From Smittia aterrima (lineage: Eukaryota; Arthropoda; Insecta; Diptera; Chironomidae), in contig CP093829.1 of the NCBI GenBank assembly GCA_033063855.1, forward strand, positions 2,552,243-2,616,242: a DNA stretch of 64,000 bases. Reading direction: 5' to 3'. The notes beneath the pieces were generated by a model. That model worked only from the letters and a program-made list of their open reading frames with translations, did no database searches and was not told the DNA's origin. Every line of letters begins with the position of its first letter. Positions within the stretch are counted from its first letter, which is position 1. The position numbers were made by a program, and so were the translations under genes. Shown one piece after another: positions 50,001 to 62,000 of this stretch.

Positions 50001-53000
50001 GACTTCTTTCGGGAGACTCTTGAGCAATGAACGTCCAACTGAGATTGTCTCCGAGACTGACGAAGGCAACGACTCTTCGCCTGCAACTCCGTCGAGCGTC
50101 GTTTGCAGTTTCACGAGAAGCTTCTTTATGTCGTTGGCAAGAACATCGTGCTTGCGCAATTCTTGTTCGACAGATTCTGTGTTGACGTCCAAAATCGGAA
50201 GAATTTTTATCGCCGCTTCTTTTTCGTGGAGAGCATTGATCGTTTTAGTGACATCGATTTCAAAGTTTTTGTATAAATTTGCAGCTTTCTCGTTTTGTTG
50301 TCGAAGGTTCTCGACAGTTTGTTTGAGTGTTTGAAGCTGCTGCTTAAGTGTTTGCAGTTGCTCAATGATGTTGTTTCGGTCCTCGACTGTTCCTTCAGAT
50401 GCAATTTGCATTCCCTTGTCATTGGCTTGAGCTAACAATCCTTCGCACTCTTGAATCTTCATCATGATTTTGTCGTATTGTTTGATCTTATTCTCCACTT
50501 TCTCGTCGGACTTCTCGACATGCGCAACGATTTCCGTGTATTTGACATTAAAGTTCACAATTTCATTGACCAACGCAATAAATTGTTCGCGCAGCATGAG
50601 CAGTTGCTTCAAGCGGCGAAGTTGATTCTCAATCGCATCGATGATGTCATCGTGTGTTGACAATAATTCTTTTATTTGTGGCAACGAACTAATCTTCTGC
50701 AAACTCATTTCTGCCTTCTTTGCCTTCAATTTGTTGAGGATGTTTTCATATTCTTTAAGCAAATTTTGCACGTCCTCGGTCTTACTTCCGATCGGTTTGT
50801 TCAACTCTTTGATCGCTTGCTGAATTGATAAAATAAATTGAGTGTACTCAGAGATTTGTTTCTGAGCTTCCTTCAGCTGTTTGATGTTGTCGACGATTCC
50901 GTTCAATCTTTCCTTCAATTTGAGTACAAGAAGATTAAACTTGTCGGAAAGATTTTTCACTTGACATGAAAGATTCAAACGATCAACTTCAGAAAGATTT
51001 TCCATAAGCTGGTCAGCCTTCTCTTGAATCGCGTTCATAACGTATTCCTTAGATTCCGCTTCCTTTAAGAAGCCTTCATACTTTCGCATCTGTTCCTCGA
51101 GAATCTGAATGCTCGATGTTTTGACATTCGAAGATAAAACCGCTTCAATCTCCTTGATCCAATTTAACAAACCATCGGAATCTTGTTCGTATTCCTTCTT
51201 CTTCTGTAAGATCTTTTGAATCGTGTCAAGCTGTTGATTGTAGCTCAAGGTCAGCGTCTGGATGTCGGCCAAGAAACTGTCCAATATTTTCTGTAATTCT
51301 TCTTTTCCGCTGTCGTCACATTGTTCTTTAATGCTTGCGATTTGCTCGATTGTGTCACTTAAGACACCGTCGGAGAACTCTTTGATGCTTTGAAGTCGCG
51401 ATTTGTATTCTTGGACTTCGTAGTCGATTGCGGATGGAGCAAAAGAAATGATCAAAGCTTTGCTTTCGTTGTGAGCTTTTTGATCGGTTACCCAATTGCG
51501 AACAACTTCAAGATTATTCTCAAGCTCTTTAGCATTGTTCAAGCCTTGCAATGATCGAGCGTTCTCCGCTTTCACAAGGTCCATCAGTTTCTTTTCTTTT
51601 TTATGTAATTCACTGACGCATTGCTTCATTCTCTGCTGTTCGCTGCTGTCAAGCTCGCTATGCATATTTCCGATTCTCTTGTTTAACGACTCGACGAAGG
51701 CTTGTTTGTTCTCGATGTCCTTCGTGAGATTCTTCAAATGCTGCAAGTGACCCTCGATCGGTTTTGGGATGTAGCCAAGAACGAACGGATTTCCAATTTT
51801 TTCGATATTGTCGTCGAGGAAGAATTTCGTTTGATCGATTTCCGCTTGAAGTTTTTCAATATTTTTATTAGTGAGATTCATGAGTTGAATCTTTCTTTCA
51901 ATTCGTTTCTTGATGTCGTTTTCACGACGTTGAACAGCCTTCAGATGATCGTCGACTTGCTGTGCATCAAGATTGCTGATCACTTCAAACACTTTCGCGC
52001 CCTTGCTTTGAATTTGTTCCTTCAACTGTGGAGCCTTCGACTCGAACTCGTCTTTGATTGAAACGACGTCGCCGAGTTTCTCTTCACAATTCTTTCCGCA
52101 GGGACCTTCCATCGCTTCCAATCGTTGAACGACTCCATCGAAATAGTTCTTTGTGTCGGCAATGGACTTCAAATAATCATCAATCACACATTGATTGAGA
52201 CGTTTACGTTCAACTTGATTCATCAGAAGCGATTCGAGATCATCCAAACGCTTCTCGAGGTCATTAATCTCTTCATCAGGTAATTGATTGGTCAACTCGG
52301 TAACGATAATGTTTCGTTTTTGATTAATTCCTTGAATGACATCGTTGATAGCTTGCAAGTCTTGAGCAGCCGATTCAGGTCGAAGCTTTGAAGGCTTCGA
52401 AGCGATATCACCAGCGAAGATTGTCTTTTGTTCAATCCAATCGTTGATCTCATCACGTTTCGTCAAAACTTGATCAAACTCTTTGACTTTCTCGATCAAC
52501 GAGTCGATGCAAGGCAAAAGTTTATCGACTAAGTCGTCGAGCTTCAACCTAACAAGGATTTCTTTCTCAGGGATTTGTGGACTTTGATTGAAGACTGGTG
52601 AGCTTGGACGACTAATGCTTGCGGTTGCAGCCTCGCACGCTTGACATGCCAACGTCAAACGTTGTTTCTCATTTTGCAATTTATTTTGCAAACTCGTCAT
52701 GAGTTGAAGTTGAGTCTTTGCCTCGTTCAACGTGTTCAACGGCTTCTCCATTTCGATGTCAATGACTTTCTCGAATCCATCGAGATTTTGCATGATGCTG
52801 TCGAGTGTGTCCTCGTATTCCTTGAACTTGGCGAGTGAATCGTAAAGACGATTTTTGATTTGAATCGAAGTGTGAAGCAACGAATTGTAACTGTCTTGAA
52901 TATTTTTAATTTGACCTTCAATTTTATCTCTAACTGTGTTGGAGAAAGGTTCATAGCGTTTGATTTGCTGTTGACCCTTAGCATCAAGATCGTCGATGTT

Positions 53001-56000
53001 CGATTGATACTTTTGAATATAATCCAACAAGGTTTCATGTTGAACGATCTGCTCCTTTGTCTGCGAATAGTTTGAGATGTAAAGCGAATTGTGAGCCATC
53101 AGTTGGAAGGAGATTTGAAGCAGCCACTTCTCGATCTCTTGCATTTGATGTTGGTATGCAACATAATCGCCGATTTCAATTTCAAAGTCACTCATTCTCT
53201 CAGCGCAAGTCTTCTTGAGAGCGTTGAATCGTTGAACGATTTCATTGAGATTTGATTTATCTTGTTCGGGAGCGCCAAGTGGCTCAAAGTATTTCATTTC
53301 ATCGACAAGATCATCAACTTCTGAGTTCTTTTGTGAAATTTCTGATTCCAAATATTTCAATCGTTCGAGCAAAGTTTTCATCTCACTAATCTCTCCATTC
53401 CCTCGCGGAATCGACTGTAATGTTGCTTCCTTTTCTTGAAGCCAGTTATTCAGGCGGTTCTTGTTTTCCAGTAAAGCGTTCCATCGATTTATATTGGCTT
53501 TGAGATTGTTCAATGAAGCACCAATCTTAACAACCACTCCGTCCCATTCACCACGAACGTTTGTTATTTCATTCATGATCTCATCTTGCTTATTTTTGGG
53601 CAAATAATTCGATGATTTAGTAAATGATTCCTGCATGAGATTAATGATTTTTTCGCCCTCGGGCACGCGGTTCGACAAAATCTGAAAATGTTAATTTAGG
53701 AAATCGTGTTCTATGTTAGTCAATCAAGGTTGATCACTCACATTAATTTCGTTGAGATTCGAATTGATGTCGTCCAAGTTTTGAATATTATTGCATTTCT
53801 CGATAATTTTGTTTGCATTCTCCAACCACTTTCCAGCTTCGGTCTTGTAAGTTTCGTATTCGTTTTGATCCGCGATGTTCTTGTTCATAGTTGATAAGAC
53901 ACCTGATGAATGATAAGAATTGATTTAGAGATTTTTTTTAAAGAAAATTTGAGCTTTTTGAGAAAGCTTTGAAAGCTCAAGCTTACCTTGAATTTGAGAC
54001 ATCAAAGCTGAATACTTGTCCTGAGCTTCGTTCGTTTGATCGCGAACCCACGAGCATGCACATTTTTCCATCAACACTTCACAAATCTCATTCAATTCTT
54101 CCATCACATCCTTATAACTGGCAATGTCTTGCGACAGTTTCTAAACAAATAAAAAATATTTTTTTGTTAGTCACATTCAGAAATGACGAAGAATAAAAAT
54201 ATTTTCTTGATATTCACCTTTGCGTTATCGATTGTGACTTCTGATGGGAACTCGCTGATGTTGTCGAATGCGGTTAAGCGGTTCTTGAACTCACCGAGAA
54301 CCTTGTTGATTGCTTCTGATTTATTGGCAAAAGTGTTCCATGTTTCGATGCAATCTTCGAGATTTTCTGTGATTGACTTTGAAAGATTCTCGATTTCTTG
54401 CCACTCGCGTTCCATTTGCTTGAGTTCTTCTTTGATTCTGTCTTGTCCTTCGGAATCACAAGTCTCCAGTAAATTGCCGCTAAGTTCGATTGTGTTGCTC
54501 ATAAGAATTTTTCCTTCGGGAATCGATTGTTCGATCGTTCGGAGCTTTGAAAGTTTGTTCAAAGTCAAATCCTTTTCTCCATGAGGATCTGAGCATTCTT
54601 CGATGTCCTTCTTAGCTGTTCGGAACCAATTGTAGGTTTCATTGAGTGATTGTCGGTATTTGTCGTGATCACTCGCTTGATTCTCAAGATTATCGATTTT
54701 CTTAACCAAGAGAGCTTGGAAGTCACTGAACTCTTTCAATCCTTGATCGAATTCAGTTGATTTGATGTTTTCTTGTTTGAGTTTCGCTTTGATTTTACTT
54801 CCAATGTCGCTGTAGTTTTGAGCTTCTCTTTGAAGCACTTTAAGCTTTTCAAGAGCTGCCTTCTTATCGCTCAATTCATTGTAGAATTTGCCATCAGCAG
54901 GCAACTGAGGTTCAGCTTCGACAAGCCATTCCTTGAGAATCTTGTATTGCTTGTTCACTTCTTCGAGAACGCTTAATCTTGTTGTCAACTTAGTTCGTGC
55001 ATCTGCGACGTCGATCATAAGTTTATCGAACTCTTCTTTCAAACTCTCGGCATCTTCTTCAATTTTAGCAACGCCACTTGACTCAGTGCTTACGATGACT
55101 TTCTCTTTCAGTTCCAAAGCGTAACGCAATTTATTTTGGCCCTGCTCCAAAGACTGACGAATCACTTTTACTACATTTAATTTTGATTGAAGCTCGGCGA
55201 TCGTGTGTGGTTCTTCTTGGCATTGACTCAATTTTTCTCTGATTCTATCGAGCCAGTCATCGCAAAGCTCTTGCATCAAAGCATTGTGTTGTTGATGTTC
55301 CTGGTACTGGACTTCAAGACGCTTCATGATCTCCTTCGACAGAGATAAGATTGCGTTGTACTTAGTCGTCAATTGAGTTACTGTGTTGCTGATTCTTGTA
55401 TCAGCACAAATATCAAGCAAAGTCTGAGCTGAGATGTTAAGATCATCAAGATCACGTTGCCAATCGAACAAAGTCTGCAACAAAGCTTGGAATCTTTCAA
55501 GAGCAACTCGTTTCTCTTCCAAGTTATGTTGAAGTTTGTTGAATGACTGAACGATTCCTTCTTTCTCGTTGAGCCATTTGAAAGCTTCTTCCTGTCGTTT
55601 ATCAAATTCTGACCATTTCGTGATGCCAAGTTCGAGTTGTTTCTTTGAATGTTTGACAACTTCGACGTAATTATCGAATTCTCCTTGGATCAATGCAACT
55701 TCTTCTTCGATTTGCTCTTGATCTTCGGCAGTTGCGCCTCGGATTGCAATGTTTGCTTGTTCCAAAGCTTTTTGGAGCTTTTCTTGACCAGTTGGTATGT
55801 CATTCTCCAAAGCTTTCAGTTGAGCAAGTTTTGAAACCAAACTGTCTTTGTCGCCAGTTGATTCAGAGCATTTGTTGATCTCTTCCTTAGCATTTCGAAT
55901 CCACTGAGCAAAGTCATTGCCAGCATCGAGGAAAGCTTGCATTTTCTCAACTGCGTCTTTCTGTTTAGCGAAAAGCTCCTTCGCTTGCTTCGTGAGTGTT

Positions 56001-59000
56001 TCATACTTAGAACTGATTTCGTTTGCTGGAGCGCCTTGTTGCAAACCTGAAGCTTTCGATGTTACTGACTGAATCATTGGCTCGAACGAGACAATATCTT
56101 GAACGATGTCATTCGTTTGACGAAGATTTGCTTTGCGTTCAACCAAAGCTGGTTGACCTTTGCGACTCTTCGCTGCTTTCTGTTCTTGAACTTGTTGAAG
56201 CTTAGCTTCTCGTTCGTTGATCCATTGCTGGAGTTGATTGTAGCTCGAATTGTAATCAGCCCATTGCAAAAGTTGAGTTTCAAGATTAACTTTAGCTCCA
56301 GTCATCTTCTTCGCTAAACGATCCCAATCTGATTGGATTTGCTTGATTTGTTGATTGATAATTTCTTTGCCGTCTGACTTTGTGTTCTTCAAAGTCTTCT
56401 CTCCATTGTTGACTGTGTTTTGAACTAAGTTCTGTCCTTCTTCACGACGATCAATGAGATTTTGAATGTTGCTGAGTTTTCCCAACAAAGCATCTCGACT
56501 CGTCATGTTGCCTTCAGTGCACGATTGAATAATTTCCTTCGCCGAGTCTAACCAATGACGAGCACGATTATGGAAATCTTCAAATTCTTTGTGTTGATTG
56601 GCGTTCGCTTCAACTTTCTTCATGACATCTTTTCCAATGTTTGTCAGGACTTGATATCTCGAGTTGAGTTGACGAAGTTGGTTGCTGACTGTCGAGTCGA
56701 GATGAGAGTTCAAAAGTGGCGAAGCGAAAGTGTTGAACTTATCAAACTCTTCTTGATGTCTCTCGAGTTTGTTGATAATTTCTTTCATGTCGCCAACTTG
56801 CTTTTGCTTATCTTGAAGTGATGGATGAAGAGCGAGCTTATGATTTTTCACGAGAATGTCAATTTGAGTTAACCATTCTGAAAGCTTCTCGTATTCGTCT
56901 TTGTAATCACGCCAACGAAGCATTGTGTCATGCATTTTCTCCTTCAACACTCGAATTTCCTTGAACAAGTCTTCAAAGCTTTGTTTCAAGTCGCGAATGT
57001 CGTTCTTGATAATTTGTTGACCATTTGGTGATGTGCTGGCTAGAACAACTTCACTCGTGCTCTGCAAGTGTTCAAGCAAAAGTTCTCCTTGTGCTTGTTT
57101 ATTGAGCAACGAATCCAATGGAGCAACAGTTTGTTCAATCGACATTTTATCGTTGAGCGAGTTTTGTTGAATCATTGGAATCTTCTCGCGAGCTCGGTTG
57201 ATGAAGTTACTTAAGTTGTCGTAAGCTTCTTTGTAAACTCTGTGATCTTTGAATTGTTCTTCACGATCATTCAAAAGCTTTTTAACACGTTCGAAGACAT
57301 TTTCAAAGTTTTCCAGAACTTCCTGAGCCATTTGTGATGGTGGAGTGTTCTTGCTCTTAAGGATGAGCTCTAATGTTCTTGTTTTGAGATTGTCAACTTC
57401 GATTTTCTCAACGCGAACTCTTTCTTCGATATTTCGGATAAGCTCGAGTTGAGTTCTTATCTCGGGCATTGTCGTTTGATATTCAGCAAGATCATCAAGC
57501 AAAGCTTCGATGGCTTCAGTTGACTTTTTGATATCTTTGATCTCATCAGACAATCCCGACCATTGATTGATTGAGTCGTCAAGTGATGAGCGAATGTCAA
57601 TCATCTTCATCGTGCATTGAGACCATTCGTCGTGAAGTTTCGCGATGATTTCATAGATTGCTTCATGTCCTGGAGCTGGTGTATTAGCTATAACATTTTG
57701 AGCTGCTTCGACAGTTTCTTGAAACATGTTCGACCCCTCTTCCTTCAATAAAATTAATTCTTGAATGCGAGTCAACTTGTTCTCCATTCCCTTTTGAGAG
57801 TTTCCGGAGAGGTCAGCGCAGTAACTGATCTTCGACTTAAGATCGCTGAGCCAAACACTGTAGTCAGATACTTGACGATCGAATTCTTGATGCATGATGA
57901 AATATTGTTGCCATCTCGCCGTCAAATCTTTAATCTTCGTCGAAAGCTGTTGATACTTTTGAACGAGTTCGTTGACTGAATGTTTGCTGTTTGAGTTCGG
58001 TAAACTTCGAAGCAAAATCTGAGCTTTCTCAGTTACCTTATCAATTTCAAGCTCCTTGGTTCTGATTTCACCTTGCAAGTCCTTCAATTTATCAAATTGA
58101 CTCTTCTTCTCACCGAGAGTTGGCTTCAAATCAATTGAGTGGATTGTGGTTTCAATATTTCTAACCCAATCCATGCAAGAGTCTCGCAAAGTCTCAAAGT
58201 CGTTCCATTTATCCAGCTTTTGATTGATACTTTCAAGATACATTTGAATTGTTCCATTCAAATGCTCCTAATCTTGTTTCGATGAGTCGATTTGTTGTTG
58301 AACGTTGATTTGTCCACTTTCGATTGTATTTGGAATAACTTTCTTGCCCAAGTCAGTGACTTGATCGACGCGATGGAACTCGTCAGGCAAAGATGAGTTC
58401 AAGTTCTTCAAACGATCGAGATTCGACATGAGAGAAGCGCGATCCAAGTCAACATCTCCCCAAAGCTCAGCTGTGCCTTGAGTTGCTTGAATAAAGTTCT
58501 GAGCTTCCAAGACCGCGACAGAATATTGTTGATGATCATGGACGATTCCTTCGTATTGCTCGACAAACTTCTTAACGTTCTTCAAATAATCTTCGAAGCG
58601 TTGAATGATTTCTTTAGCTTTCTTGGCAATCAATTCGTCAGTTTCTGGTCTAGAAACTAAATCTTTCAACATGCTAATGTCGTTCTGATGACTGTTGATG
58701 TCATTGAGCAAAGTCTCGTAGGTTTGTTGTTGATGAATTTTCTCATCCAAAGTTGTTCGCTTTCGAATTTCTCCTTCGCAATCAGGTTTGATGTTGTTGA
58801 CCCAAGACTCTAACTTCTCAATGAGACTCTCGACACCAGAAATGTTTGACAATCTAAACTCAAGTTTAGTCTTCAAGTCGATGACTTTGTCATAAAGATC
58901 TTCGATCTTCTGTTGCAAGTCTTGGATTTCCAATCGAATAATTTCACCTCCAGCAGCGTCAGTTGTTGGATAAAGATTTTCTCCTAACTCGACGACATTG

Positions 59001-62000
59001 TTCAATTGTTGATTCATCGAAGTATGTTGATCAGCGAGAGCGTTGATCTTCGCGAAAATACTTTCGAGTTCCTTTCTATCGGAAACCGTTGCGTAATTTT
59101 CAAATGAATCCATCAACACCTTCGCCTTCAAATATTCGTCGTAGCATTGCTTGTAACGATCTTTGTAGAGCTTGTGATCGTTGACCATTTGCTCGCACTT
59201 TTTCACGACTTCCTTCGCAGCGTTCTCGTCTGAGAGGAAACGTGATTTGATCTGCTGGACGTAGACAGTTGTCTTCGATTCTCCGCATGATTGAATCAAC
59301 TCTGAAGCTTTGTCCGAAAGTAAATCGAATTCGTTTTCGTTCTGCTTGAGTGTGGCGAAGACTGATTGATAGTTCTTCAAAGAATCTTGTTTGTCCTCTA
59401 ATGAAGATTTCAAAGTGAAATTCTTGAGATTCGCTTCGGTTTCTTCAAGAAGCTGCAATAGCTTATCACAACTTTCTTGATATTCCTTCCACAACTCGAG
59501 ACGATCGTCGATGTCTTTCTTGATCTTTTGAATCGCGTTCTTGAACTTTTCGTATTCGGCAAACATTTTTGTGACATCGGTCTTGAGACTCTCGGCGATT
59601 GGAGTTGGGAGAATTGCTGCGTTCGTGTCAATGCAGCTCTTGACTTCATTGAGTTTCACTTCGTCTGGGATGATGTGCTTCTCGATTTCATTAACTTTTT
59701 CAAGTTTCGAGGCAAGTTCACTCTTTGAGCCCATGAAGTCTGAGTAGATCGTTAACTTATCCCAAAGCATTTTCTGATGAGCCAACTGAGCTTTGTGCAT
59801 TTCAGTGAAATTATTGAGAACTTCCATGATTTTCTCAGCGTTCTTCAACATGTTTCCTGACTTTGTCTTGACGTTGTTGTATCGTTGGTTGATGCTTTCG
59901 ACTGCTGCCTTCTCTTCGGCGCTTCCTTCAAGTGCAACAGACTTTTCATTCAAAGTTTCCATTAAACGATTGTGAGAAATAATTTCTTGAGAAATCGATT
60001 TCAATTTCAAAATCTTTGTTCTGATCTCTTGAGGTGTCAAAGGTTGATTAGCTTCTTCGTCTTTGACTCCATTTTCAATCGCTTCAAGCCATTTGAGGAG
60101 TTGCTGGTGAATTTCTTGATACGACGACCATTGATTCGATTTCGTGTCGATTGACTTTTGCAAGTTCTTCAAATCGACAACAAGTTTATCGAATCGATCC
60201 CGAACGACTCTCAAGTTATCGCGAATCTTCTCGCGACCAGCTGAGCCAGTTTCTGGTAAAACTTTCTCGCTAATGCTTGTCAAGTCATCAATGGTTGAGT
60301 TGAGTTTCTCCTTTTCGATGCTCAAGATTTGAATGAATTCTTTGTTGAGATTCTTGAAGTCAGTGGATTCTGTTGCCACTGCCAATTGCTTTTCGATTTT
60401 TCCAAGTTCGTCGTTAGCTTCAACGTGTTTCTCTTGGAAGAGTTGATGGTCATTGAAAATATTTTGCAATCGATTGACGACTTCTTTGCTTAAAACCGTC
60501 AACAACTTGTAACGATTGAGAAGCTGATTGCTCATGATCTTAATCTTTTCAACTCCAGTCTTCGCGAGAAGAACATTCGAGAAGTCAACGAGTTCATCGA
60601 TGTTTGATTCTTTTTGAGAAATGTTCTCTTGATGTTCCTTGAATTGCTTCAGCAAAGCTTCTTTCTCTTCGAGCTCGTTCTTTTGTGGAAGTTCCTTAAA
60701 GATTGTCTCGTAGTTCTTGCACCATTTCTTGAGTTCATCGTTTTGTTCTTCGAATTTCTTCCAATCACTCAAAGTCTTGCTTTGCTTCTCGGAATAATTC
60801 TCAGCGTCAACGTAAATGTTGTTGAACTTCTCTCGCGTGTCGTTGAGTTCTTTCTGCAACGCTTCATTGCCTTTCGGTGAAGTGTTGACTGAAACGTCTT
60901 CGAAAATTTGCTCGAGACTCTTTACGAGACTATCGCCATTTGGTTTGTTAGCTTTAACGAGTTCGAGAATCTCAATCTTCTTGGCGATGTCACCTTTCTC
61001 TCCTTGAACGCTTTCACAAGGCAAAAGCTTTTCAATCTCATCATTGATCCAAGCTTTGGTCGTTGAGAGTTGTGTGTTGTAAGCTTTGTGAGTGTCGACA
61101 GCACTTCCAAGTTTGTTCAATAAATCTTCTGACTTCGAGACGATGTTCTTGAACAAATCTTTGATTGAATCCAAATAATTTGAGATTGACGCGTCTTTTG
61201 TCTCATCAATCAATTGCTGAGCTTTGTCGCAAACATTATCAACTAAACTTGTTTGAGATAAAATCTCTTGATGCATAAGTTTATGATTTTGCAGTTGAAG
61301 ATTCTTCTCTTGAAGTGTCGATCGAAGTGCAGTGTGCGATTGAATCGATTTCTCAACTTCCTTCAACCAATTCGACAATTGCTCTTGAGAATCAGTGAAT
61401 TCTGAGAATTGTTGAACGCATTGATCGACCTTTTGACCAAGAGAAATCAAATCCTCGCTGTAGTTGTCCCAATCATTCTTCAGAGCTTTCAATTGATGTC
61501 TCAAGTGCTCGCGACCATCAGGATTTGTGTGTGGATATAAATTTTCTCCTTGAGCAACCAATTGCTCGAAAGTGACGTTATCGTTATTTTGTTTGTCTTG
61601 AAGTTCTTTGACTTTCCTTTGAACTTCTTGAAGCCCTTCAAGATTTCCGATAATGTCGCAATTGATTTTGAGATTATCCAAGTCCTTAACAAGATCTTCC
61701 TTGAATTCATCGTAATTATCGTTGAACAACAAGTGCTCGTTTGCGTAGATCTCGTAGTGATTGATTAAGTCCTTGCATGCGTTCTCGAGTGTTTGGAATC
61801 GTGTGCTGATTTGTGACAACTTCACATTATAATCGTTATCGGACGGGAACTCACGGATCTCATCATGCAACTTAGCGAGACTTGAATTCTTTGGTTTAAT
61901 TTCTTGCAAAAGATTTTTCAGAAAGATTTTTCCGAGTGCTCGAGTTTAGTTTCATAAGAGTTTTGTGATTTTGATCTTTGACAATCGCTTCTTTTCCTTT

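Noticed and set aside
58230..58320. TAG at 58268 as the end of an intron
   Set aside because: The only upstream GT within a sensible reach would make an intron of about 40 nt and remove helix residues that fit the repeat.
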